From contig NC_092563.1 in NCBI RefSeq assembly GCF_037975245.1, forward strand, positions 12,824,001 to 12,888,000: a stretch of 64,000 nucleotides of DNA, written 5' to 3'. This document shows positions 26,801 to 38,800 of the stretch, piece after piece. Both the position numbers and the translations under genes were made by a program. The stretch is from Apostichopus japonicus (Eukaryota; Echinodermata; Holothuroidea; Aspidochirotida; Stichopodidae). How positions within the stretch are numbered: the first letter of the stretch is position 1; every line of letters starts with the position of its first letter. Under the pieces are notes generated by a model. It was not told where the DNA came from and made no database searches. It saw only the letters and a program-made list of their open reading frames with translations.

Positions 26801-29800
26801 GGAATGAGTGTCTTTAAAGTTGTTGCGAGTAGTTGAATCCTGATGAGATGTCAAACTGCATGCATAGACAAAATTATTCAGGAGATAGTGATTTTCATTT
26901 ACCATTTATGAATTTGTGGTTGACAGTTTGTCAAAAGTGCATTATCTCATTAAACCCCTACCCCCTTCTCCTACAAGAATTGCTCTGTTTTCAAAGCCAA
27001 GTACATAAAACATTAGATATTTGTCATACCTCATTTGCAGCTTAAAACTTCTTTAGTTAAAAGAAGTGATCTTAGATGGAACTTGAGATAATTTTATAAA
27101 AATCTAAACCAATACCGTGCCTTAAATAGATACTTTTGTTCCTCGTAGGATACCAGGCCAGAGGACAGAGGGGAGAAGTTTTTCTGCTGAGAGGAAGACA
27201 AAATCGACGGTCGAGCAAGACTCAGAGAAGCTTGTAAGTAGTATTGAGGGTATAAATGTGTGGTAAAAAGATGGATTGAAACATGATGTTAAGATAAATA
27301 ATTTAGTAATAAATTATTATTTAGAATTGCCGAGATATGTCAATTTGATTTGTAGTTATTAAATTACAAAACTATGAATTATGGTTCTGTTTCTAAAGGA
27401 ATAGCTAGTGTATTCATCAAAGTGGTTTTAAATAACAAGCTCAAATAACTGGTTGTTAAATATCAACATAAGTATCAGAATAGTTTAGATATCTTACAGA
27501 AAAGCTTGTAATTAGTATTGTGGGTGTAAATGTGTGGTAAAATGGTGGATTGAAACATGTTGTTAAGATAAATAAGTTAGTAATAAATTATTATTTGGAA
27601 TTGCTGTTATATGTCTATCTACTTTGGTTTGTATTTATTGAATTCCAAAAGTAAGAATTATGGTTCTTATCTATATAATAATCAAAGTGATTGTAAAACT
27701 AACAAGTTGTTAAAGATCAACAAAAGTATCAGAATAGTTTAGATATCTAACAAATTCATTCCAAATTTGTGATTAGGACTGAATGGTTAAAAAAGACATC
27801 TCTCTGTTTCCAACTTTATAACTTGGTATGTTTCTGAGATTTTAATGGAGTTTTTTCTTGAGTTGATTGTTATCGGTATTCAGATACTATTCGATACTAA
27901 AACACAAAACTCTTTACTTTTTTAGCTTGATTAATCAAGTTTCATTTCAAACAAAATTTTAGTAAATGTATAACTTGTCAAGCTTGTTGACCAACCTCAA
28001 TAAACTGCTTGAAGATTATTCATGGCCTAGAGGAAAGACACATCAAAGTCATTCTTTTTATCTTTCTTCTTCTTAAACTGAAAGAATTACACAAAAAGGC
28101 CTGAAAAATACAAAGCTGTAATTTTCTCAGTAGTAGATGCAGTGTGATCAAGTCCCTTCATATCAATTATACTCTGACCACAGAAGTTGTTAACAAGTTG
28201 AACGACCCATGAATACCTACTTAAAAACACAGGAAAGAAAAGGCAGCCTGTTAAGTTTACCCTGTTACATTAAGCTAAAGGTTTGAAGGCACAGTTTGGA
28301 TATGTTGAGTTTTAACAGTAGCTAGATGCTGGCTTTACAGGGATTATGAAATCTGATATTTTTAATATAGTATATAATACAGAGCAGATTAATCCAACTC
28401 CCAGCTTCATATCTTGATACATTTTTGAGATAAATAGGGAGCTTGTCTTTAATTGGAAGAGCACGGTGTGCAAAGTTTTGCGGTGTCATACGCAGACTAC
28501 ACCAACAGCTGCTTTTGTGTTCCTTGAAATTGAAATGTTAAAACCTTGGGAAATAGTTCAATTGTGTGATTGCATGTTTATTTTATATTGGTAATTGCAG
28601 CAGTGAAAAACACAATGAAAAACAGTTTGTCCATGTATGACATCACAAAGTATCGTACAACGTGCTTATCCAAAATGATAAAAGATTATTGCTAATGTTA
28701 TTGTCATTGTTATTTACATCATTGTTACTATCATCATAATGGTCATCATTGTTAGTTGTTTTATTTTTATGTTTAGTACCATTGTTATTGATCATTGACA
28801 ATACTATCAACTATAATAGATTATTATTAATTTCATTGTCATTGTTATTAATATCATTGTTACTATCATCATAATGATCACCATTGTTTTATTTGTTTTA
28901 TTGTTAGTTTAGTACCATTGTTATTGACCATTGACAATATAATAGATTATTATTAATTTTGTTGTCATTGTTATCATCTTCACTGATACAATCGTTACTA
29001 TCATTACAATTATCATTAGTTCTGTGTATCATGATAATCATCAATTCTATTGTTTATTATTATATTATTGGTTTTAATCATTGTTGTTACCTGTTTACCA
29101 GATATTCCTTCAAGAATTGGATCAGGAAAGAGTTCGACGTTGGAAAGCAGAACAAGCAGCAATCAAGCTGGCTGATAGGATCAAAGTTTTACAGACTCAA
29201 GGTATTTGTCGTCCCATCACGGTACTTTGTTTACTTTTATCCTCTTCTCAACGAGAATAATCACCATATTTACATTTTCTATTGCAAAGAGTGTTTCTTA
29301 CCTTACTTTATTTTTAACTCTTACTGAATGAAAGGTTTATGAAAATTATTGTGAGACTACAGGAACATTCAAATGTCCATTTTCCTTGGAAGTATTTGTT
29401 ACATAACCTTACAAAGGCCATGTGAAATTACCATTTAAAGACCAACTATGGAGACTTTTCGATGAACATAAAATCCCACCATTGCATGTATGTCATCCTT
29501 AACTCACTCCAATTACATTGCTGTAATTAACTTTACCAATTTCGGACGTTAAATACGTGAAAAATGGGAAGAAATTCAGCTTTTTAGGGAACCTATTTCA
29601 GACATTTCTGAAACATTCCTGAGACATCAGGTGACCATGTGACGTCACCGTTGGTATACCTCACTCACAACAATACTTTCAGTGTGTAAAGTTTTAAACT
29701 TGAGCTGCCAAAAACATCAACGATATTACTCCTTTTTCCCTGAAATGCCACAAATCTGTGTTGTTGGAGGTTGCAGTTATACGTCAGCCAACAAAAGCAT

Positions 29801-32800
29801 CAGCTTTTATAGCTTTCCGAGTAGAAGAACCGACGTAAAACACCATAGACTTTGGATCAATTTTGTGAGATCCACAGGGAAAGATTTTTCAGCTCCCGGA
29901 GTATCTCATGCCCATGAGTCTACATGCATAACCCTGCCTCTGTGTATGCTGCAAATGTCTCATTCTGCAAAAATTATATACTGTCGACAGCTGTGTCGGA
30001 CATAGCTAATGTGAAATTGACCCTTTCAAGTCTCCTCGTAAACACGCCCTGGACGTCCTTACATGTAACATTATATCACGCAATTGACAGTATAATATTT
30101 ACTGTAAGAGATGACCTTGTATATACCTTGCCTATAGGGTAGCATTGTTAGTACATGTAGTGAGTTGGCTCACAGCATGTGTAAATAGTCATGTTAGGAT
30201 TTCATCGCATTTATCTATTTCATTTGTTGTATTCCAGTATCGTGAGTTTGTGATACATGTGTCATATTGTCCGTTATGTTTATTCCGGCATCTGCATGGT
30301 CCAAGGAGTTGGATAAAAACGGTTCTATGTAGCGATCAGACGTTTTATTTCGTTAGTGACTGTCTTGTGATTGTGGGATGTTACTGGTCAAGGCCTGTTT
30401 CAACTAGACCTAACTCTATGGAATTACACAGAGTCACGGTAGTATTTCGCCCAGGATTGAACGAGAAACATGGATTTGGATATTCACTGCTAAATTTGGT
30501 TTATTGAAAGGATACTTTTTCTGTGTTTGTACTTTTGGATATTAAAACGAATAAGTACTATGTTCAGCTGAAGCTTAGTCATGTATATGCTACCCTGGTT
30601 GATTCGGGTCAGCATCTTCTCGTAGTTGTTCGATTATGTTTAGTGTCTTTTTGGTAATTCGTTGACAGTAATGTAAGCCATTTTCCCGTCACAAATCACG
30701 CATGAGGCATCTTTTAGGTCTATTCTTCTGTTCAGTTTGCTGTATCTTGCGAGGCAAATTGTATTACGGAATCGGCAAGCTGCTTGCATGCATTGTCTAC
30801 AGTATATTGTACCGTACGTAACTATTGACGCTTCGCTATGTAAATGATGCCTCCATTTGAGTGGAATTTTGCTAATAAAATAACCCATTTTACTAAATTA
30901 TCTGCTTAAAATTGTCTTAAAACTAGTTGTTTATCTGTATGTGTTCCTGTTTTAAGCTAACAGCTTTTCAAGCGCTCGAAATTGGAAGTCAAATACAGTA
31001 CAATTGTCTGCTATCTGTGTACAAACAGTGCCCATTTCAGCGTTTGATTTTCGCGGTATACCAACAATGACGTCACACGGTGACCAGAGGCTCCTTTGGG
31101 TCAATCTCTGTTTTCAGACATTTCAGCGGTACATGTCATGTGACTTCCCAAAATGTCCATTTCGTGGTCGTTTTTTGATGGGTTAAGGTAGGTTTTCGAA
31201 GATTATTTTTTACACATGTTGATTATGGGTATGTAAACTCCCAAATTAATGGAAAATCCCACAAAAAAAATTTGTCTCCATAGTTGGTCTTTAACATTAA
31301 TACCCCTTAGAGAAAAATGACATACAATGAAGCAATTCATCTTGTTAATGCCAAGCAAAATGCAAGAATACATGACCATATTCCATCATGTCTTACTTTA
31401 CAATGTAATATATAGCAACCTCTGTAGAAAGAACCTAAATATTTCTAGTGGTTGATGATGAAAAAAATTACAACAAATTTGAAAACTGCTTTGCCAAATG
31501 TAAGCAATCACTTGAATATTCCCAGGTTTTGCCCCACAATTAAATTACATTTTAATAATAGTCATTGAAATATTTGTCTCTCTCGTATTTGAAATTAATA
31601 CTTTCTATTTGACAAGTTAAGTTTAGCCTTTTTTTATCTCTCTGTTTCTGGACAGCGTCTGAGGAACAAGAGATCCAGAGTGTGGCTGTTCATGCCACCA
31701 GTCGAATCAAAGAAGTCTTGATGAGGGAGAAGGACCACCGCATGAAACTGGAAGACGAGAGGAATTCTCTCAAGGTAAAGACATCTGTCGAATCTATGTA
31801 AAACAGCACTGCAGTTATTGTTCAAATTATTCCCCATGGAATGTTCATTTCTTGATGTTGCGTTAGTACAAGTTTAAACCGTGGGTTCTTGCGATCTCAT
31901 ATAATTTTGGTGTTGTCTGCTTTTTCAAATGTTTCAATCTAGTTAAATGCTGGCAAGGTTTAAAACCATGGATTCTTGCATTCTCGTATATTTTGAAGTC
32001 GTCTGCTTTTTCAAGTGTTTGAATCAAGTTAAAAAATGTTTGAATCAAGTTAAAAAATGTTTGAATCAAGTTTAAACCATGGATTCTGGCAATCTCATAT
32101 ATGTTGGTGTTGTCTGCTTTTACAAATGTTTGAATCAAATTAAATGCTGGCATGGTTTAAAACTGTGGATTCTTGCGATCTCATATATTTTGATGTCGTC
32201 TGCTTTGATGTTTGAATCAAGTTAAATGCTGGCATAAAAACAGCCAAACAAATGTTGGGTCTGAAAACCACAATATTGTTTCCAACCTGCATGTTCCTTG
32301 TACATCAGTTAAATTGAAGGTTAAGTTCAAATTACCAAAGGATAATTAGAATTGTAGTCTGGTATTTAGATTTATAGCATGGGAGGAACAGTTTATTTCT
32401 CTTTTTCTTGAGATTTTAACATTGTACTGGTATTTCCAGGTTAAAGTAACATCTAAAATGTAAGTATATATGTGACACTTTTGCCTGCAATTTTTTAAGA
32501 AAGAAAATAACATTGTCTCAGATGTGTTCCATTAATTCTTGTTTGTAGAGACAAGTTGAAACCTTGGTTGGTAAGCTAGAGGAAGTGGTTGGAGCTATAG
32601 AGGGTAAAGATAAAGCCTTGGAAGCGATGGAGATAACAGCTAAGAGGATGGAATCAGAGAGACTGCAGCAACAAGCCCATGAGGTAAGCAGAGTTAGCAT
32701 GAAGGATAAGGTGAAGGCATGCAACTTGAATTGAAAGAACCCACTCATTTGTTACGCACTATAAACATGGTGAGTTCACAGGGCCTTTTTGCTTTTATGT

Positions 32801-35800
32801 AAGTAGAAAATATTACTCCAGTTTAAATACAGCCTGCTCCATGTTATTGGAGCAAATCGAGATAATTTAGGTGAAGAGAGGAATTGCCTCCCTCCTGTGT
32901 CCCCCACCCCCCACCACCTCAAATCACCACCTCTCCTTCCTATTCATGTGTTGATGTGATTACTGTGTGTGGGGTGACAATACAGATTATTTATCGTAGT
33001 TCTCACAGATGAATATCCATGAGTACAGTTTGGCTAGTCTAAAATGAATTATGTTTATGACCTTCAACACATTTCATTTTCTGTTTCTGTATTCTGCTTA
33101 GGCCAAACAGTTACAGGAATATCAGCTAAAGTTGGGAGCAAGCAGTCGTGAGCTTGATCTACTTAGGTCTCATGTGAAGAACTCCGAAGTCAAGATTACG
33201 CAATTGCAGGAACTATTGGCAACAAGAGAACAGGAACACAGGTATTAGGGTAGTGAGACATGTCAGTCCGTTGCTATGGTGATTGGCAGCCAACAGGTAT
33301 TAGGGTAGCTAGCATGTCAGTCCGTTGCTATGGTGATTGGCAGCCAACAGGTACTAGGGTAGTGAGACATGTCAGTCTGTTGCTATGGTGATTGGCAGCC
33401 AACAGGTACTAGGGTAGTGAGACATGTTAGTCCGTTGCTATGGTGATTGCCAGACAACAGGTACTAGGGTAGTGAGACATGTCAGTCCGTTGCTATGGTG
33501 ATTGCCAGCGAATAGGAACTCGTTGCACTTTTTAAGTCAAATAGAACTCAGTTGTGACGGCAAAGGAAACAGGAAAGCAAGTTAGAAGAATATAATATTC
33601 ACTAATGATGTTGCAGAATGTTAGTCAATGGCCGTGGAGGATGAAGTTACATGGTATCCCTACATCTGGTGGTTACTTAAATTGCAGATAACTATCTCAC
33701 TCACTTATAATTTATCTAAGTATTTCTTATTATTGGTCCTACACATTTACAACAGTAATCAGGCAACAGTAACACTATTCAATTGCCGTACTAGGGGTTG
33801 TGCAGTTTGAGTCTAGCTAAAACTCTGTAAATACCTACAACAGTTCCAAAAGATTAAAAATTACAACAGAAATCATATTGTGGCAAAATATTTCTGCCAT
33901 AGTGATTAAGTACAGGAACTAAATGCGAATCGGGAATCTATTTCTATCATTTTTGTTTTTAGTAATGATAACAAAATGTTGATATATATATTCATCCTTT
34001 TTTTAAATTTTCATATAATTTTCTTTTGCCATCTGACAGGAATGAGATGAAGCATTTCTACAAACTTGACAGTAGAGAGCTTCAGGAAGTTGTTAACCAG
34101 CAGGTAGCCAGAGAGAAAGAAAGCCACCAGAAAGAAATATTACTAAAGCAAGAAAAGTGAGTGTTTCTATTGGCTGTGGATTAAATATTGGCCACTAGGA
34201 TCTGACATCTTTTACCTTATCTTTTTGTTTCTTTTCATATTTTGAGGGTAGAATGTGAACAGTGTTGCCAGTGATACCATCATTAGCCTCTCTGTTAAGA
34301 GATTCAATGTTTTACGGTTCAACATTTGCAAAATCCTTCTCCATTACAGAAAAGAAACATTGTAATAAAATAAAGGAAAACATAATATAATTGAAACACG
34401 TGGCTGGATGATATCATATTTAGACTTGGTCAAGTCTCCAGCCTTCTGTGTGAAGGATCACTAACTCCCAAATCTCCCAAATAGAAGAACAAATTTTGTA
34501 GCTGTTTGTGGAAGTTGTCCATGATAATAATTGTAGGGTTTGTATCTTCTTTCGATAAGGAAACATTATATAAGATAACATTATTAAATGAATGAACTGT
34601 TGACATAGTGTTGTACAGGGTGCATTCTTCTCTCAAATTCCCTGGCCCTCTACCAACCATTGAGTAAATCTAAGTGTTATGGTAACAGGGGTTTTCATAT
34701 TTGTGCTCCACTTCTATGGAATGCCCTGCCGCAGGCATTTCGTCTTTAACGCACCTTTGAATATTTTAAGTCCCAAATTATAACTCAACTTTTTATCAAG
34801 TACTTATTTGTCTTAACATTGTTTATATTAGTTTCATTATTTGATATATATATTTTCTTTGACTACTTTTTCTTTTGTGTAAAGTGCTACATAAACATAT
34901 AGTATTATATTATTATGATTATTATTATTATTATTATGATTAGTATGATTATTCATGATTTCTTTCTTACCACAGAATTGGAGATCTCTCGAGACAGTAT
35001 GCAGATCTGGAAGATGAATTCCGTTTAGCTCTCAGACTGGAAGAGGATAGATACCAGAAGGTTTGTACCAGTCATGAAATGTGATATTTCTGATGGAATG
35101 TTTGTCATTCAGGCAATGTCAGGTGCAGTAATCAACAGTTGTATAAATGGACTCAGTTTATATTCTGACAGCTATAGGGAGTTTGGTTTCAGTAAGATAC
35201 AAACACAGTCCATGTTGTAGCAATGAGCAACCTGGCACCAGTGCAGCAATAGAATTGGGCCCACAAAGGAGAGTCCACATTTATCCATGCCCAACCATGG
35301 TTTGGGCTTGGGTTTGAGAATTATTTGATATTTGGCACATCTTTTAGGCCCAGATTTAAGAAAATGAATAAAATATGATATTAATACTTATCTGTAGTCA
35401 ATTGGTCGTCATACACTGCTGTGCTGGGCATAAGGTCCAATAAGTGGTGCTGATCATCATCATTGGTATCGCCTGGGGGAGAGGGGCGAGGGGCTAAGTT
35501 GTTGAATAATACTGTTTGAATAGCTATGTACTATAACCAATTCAATGCAGTTTAATTCAGTGATTTTATTATGCTACAAGAACATTAACGTAAAGAAGAA
35601 ATTTGCATCTCCGTATCACCTTGAACAGAGAACTGCAGTAATATCTTGGATTTACACGTAGGAAGCTGAGCACAGCAGGTAAATGGGGTTGTTAAACCAT
35701 GCATTCCTTCACCTGGTATAGCCACTTGACTTATTCAAGAGTGTTGCTTGACAGTGTTCCTGAGCTGAGTCTTCTGTAGAATTGGTATTTCTGGTTTGCA

Positions 35801-38800
35801 AATTGGGAACTGGGGTTTGGTTCGGTTGCTTCAATTTGTTTAAAACATAGCTGCATTACAGTGATGATGAATGGGCTGCCTCCACCTCCCCTCGGTAGTT
35901 AAAGAGTGGTGAGATGGCTAGCTACTGTCTTGTCTGTTGGATGGGGATGTTATATATGTGGCAGTCCTGGCCATCATGAAGTGGAGGCTTGGTATAAGCA
36001 TATGTTCATGCACGTGGATAAGTTTTCAAATGTGCTTCTGTTGGTTTCCTAACTCTTAGGAAATACAAAGCTAGACTAAAGACACAATGGAAGACATGAT
36101 TGACAAGACTTCTGGTTCAATTTTACAAGAAGACTTGTTGCTCTTTATTTCCTTATTAAACGTAATTGACATACAAGGTGAAATATGAAGCTAGGTAGAT
36201 ATGTGAACTGACCACAACAAATGCAAAAGGTAACTAAACAAACCATACTAGTGAACAAAAACAACATACAGAGGAAGAACAGGAACTATTAAAAACTAAT
36301 CAGCGACTAGTTGAGCTACGTAACATGGATTTATAGTTAGTGTGTTAGTATGTGATATCTTGCACCCATCACTCAGAGAGCAGCCAAAAAACGAATAACA
36401 ATAGGTACCAATTAAACACTAATAGCCATAGTAATAAAAAAGTAAACTTGATCTGATAATGCTGAATCTGACAAAAATGTCCTGAAATACTGCTTGCAAT
36501 AATATTGTGCTGGTAGGTTACGGTGGTACTTTAATACTTATTGGTAGTATGAGTATACCACTTGTGCATACACAGAATATAAAGAATCCAGCTATTAGGA
36601 GAGTACACATACTAACACACACACACACACATACTAACTCAAACAACAATGTCCAGTAATATAAGTTCACATTACTTGTGCATACACAGAATATAAAGAA
36701 TCCAGCTATGAAGAGAATGCACATACTAACACATACTAACTCACACAACAGTGTCCAGAGGATTCCTGTCCATCTGGCTCAGTTACATGTTATGCAAATC
36801 ACAACAGAGTGCAGAAATCTGATTTGTTCAGTAGTTTTATCACAGCATAGTTAATATCTCTGTAGTGGTATGGTAATAGAGATGCAGAATGATAAGTCAA
36901 AATTAAACTTTAGAGATCACCACCACCATCACCCTACCTCACATCCCAAACTTGAAGGTTTCAATTACTAGTTCTGCATATATGCATGCAGAGCAAACTT
37001 AAGAAAACTTTAAGGTTTGTTCAAAAGGAAGTCCAAAGTATAGACAATGTTCTATATAGCAACCTTGCAATTTCCCATCAACCCCTCTCCTCCTTTTAAC
37101 TTGATTTTAATAAAAAGCAAATATTTTCTTCACACTGTTGACATTATACCATCCTTCAATACCAATACTTCTCTGATTCTTGTTCAGTATTGTTATAATT
37201 TTCTAAGAATTTCGGTCCAACTTGCACGTTTGGTGTTGTAATTTTATTTGCATTGAAATGTTTTCAACCAGTGAGAGAAGAGGGAGGGAGGGAGACAAAA
37301 GGAATGGTCATGCAAGTACCCCCAAAACAGCTCAAACTATTATAATACATTATTTCTTAGCTGGTGATTGGCCCCCATTATTTTCTGTAGAATAAGTGTG
37401 GCCTTGAGTGATTTGTTTGCCATTTAACAAATCAGTTAAATATTCATTTTGTTTCAATAACAGGTCTATGATGCCTATGAAACTTTACGGCATGAGTCAT
37501 CAACGATAAAAGATGGGATAGAGGTGGCAACGAGCAAAGAAAGGCGTGCCTCGGCTCTTGTCAACGAACTAACTACCGTAAGTTATATAATAATCATCAT
37601 ATAATAAATAGTAAACTTAAGCAAGGCGTGCCTCGGCTCTTGTCAATGAACTAACTACCGTAAGTTTTATAATTATCATCATGTAATAAAACTTAAGAAA
37701 GGCGTGCCTCGGCTCTTGTCAATGAACTAACTACCGTAAGTTTTATAATTATCATCATGTAATAAAACTTAAGAAAGGCGTGCCTCGGCTCTTGTCAGTG
37801 AACTAACTACCGTAAGTTTTATAATTATCATCATGTAATAAAACTTAAGAAAGGCGTGCCTCGGCTCTTGTCAATGAACTAACTACCGTAAGTTTTATAA
37901 TTATCATCATGTAATAAAACTTAAGAAAGGCGTGCCTCGGCTCTTGTCAATGAACTAACTACCGTAAGTTTTATAATTATCAACATGTAATAAATAATAA
38001 ACTTAAGAAAGGCATGCCTCGGCTCTTGTCAATGAACTAACTACCGTAAGTTTTACAATTATCATCATGTAATAAAACTTAAGAAAGGCGTGCCTCCGCT
38101 CTTGTCAATGAACTAACTACCGTAAGTTTTATAATTATCAACATGTAATAAATAATAAACTTAAGAAAGGCATGCCTCGGCTCTTGTCAATGAACTAACT
38201 ACCGTAAATTTTACAATTATCATCATGTAATAAATAGTCAACTTAAGAAAGGCGTGCCTCGGCCCTTGTCAATGAACTAACTACTGTAAGATTTATGATT
38301 ATCATCATGTAATAAATAGTAAACTTAAGAAAGGTGTGCCTCGGCTCTTGTCAATGAAATAACTACCCTAAGTTTTATGATTATCATCATGTAATAAATA
38401 GTAAACTTAATATTCCTTTTATGCAGAAATACATCTGGGATTAATGTTTACTATTTAAGCTTTACATCCTTCAGACCAAGCCAGTTAGGCACCGTGTCTA
38501 GATTCAGATGCTGAGGGGGCTGCAGCATCACTGCAGATAGACAGCATAGGACATAATGTGTCACATGATTGCAGGTCTGCAGAAATAACCTGTTTGATAT
38601 TGATTAAGCCTTCCTAATTGTGATTTTGCAGCTGCTCTGGCTTCTCTTTTTGTAATGGTGCCGTCAGTGTTTCAGCTGATAGGATAACCAAATGAAACTA
38701 AGCTATCTATGTGGTTTCAAACATTTGGCTACCTTAGGCAACAGTTAAGTCACTTGATGGACAAGAATGATATTTTCCACACAGTTGATGGAACTCTTTA

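Larger units (their letters stand above)
29439..31290. mobile_element. Kolobok-like DNA transposon, non-autonomous or decayed, with THAP fragment (intron 11)
   Basis: AGACCAACTATGGAGAC at 29439-29455 is repeated as a perfect inverse at 31274-31290. TTAA flanks both ends (29435-29438 and 31291-31294). A second inverted pair lies inside (GTGACCATGTGACGTCACCG near 29631; inverse near 31056-31085). The element is 1,852 bp. TTAA duplications plus an N-terminal THAP-type protein are the hallmark of the Kolobok superfamily (family knowledge); piggyBac also targets TTAA but lacks THAP domains. No full transposase frame remains. Confidence 0.75.

Noticed and set aside
30145-30507. 120-codon plus-strand frame inside the TTAA element
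   Set aside because: It starts at a non-ATG-supported point, has no transposase motif, and overlaps other frames of similar length; treated as chance.
29439-31290. piggyBac assignment for the TTAA element
   Set aside because: TTAA duplications fit piggyBac, but the ends do not begin with CCC/CCY and the THAP-like fragment favours Kolobok.
36518-36748. Cys/Val-rich minus-strand frame in intron 16
   Set aside because: The frame is produced by an AC-rich tandem duplication; the internal repeat of the protein mirrors the DNA repeat.
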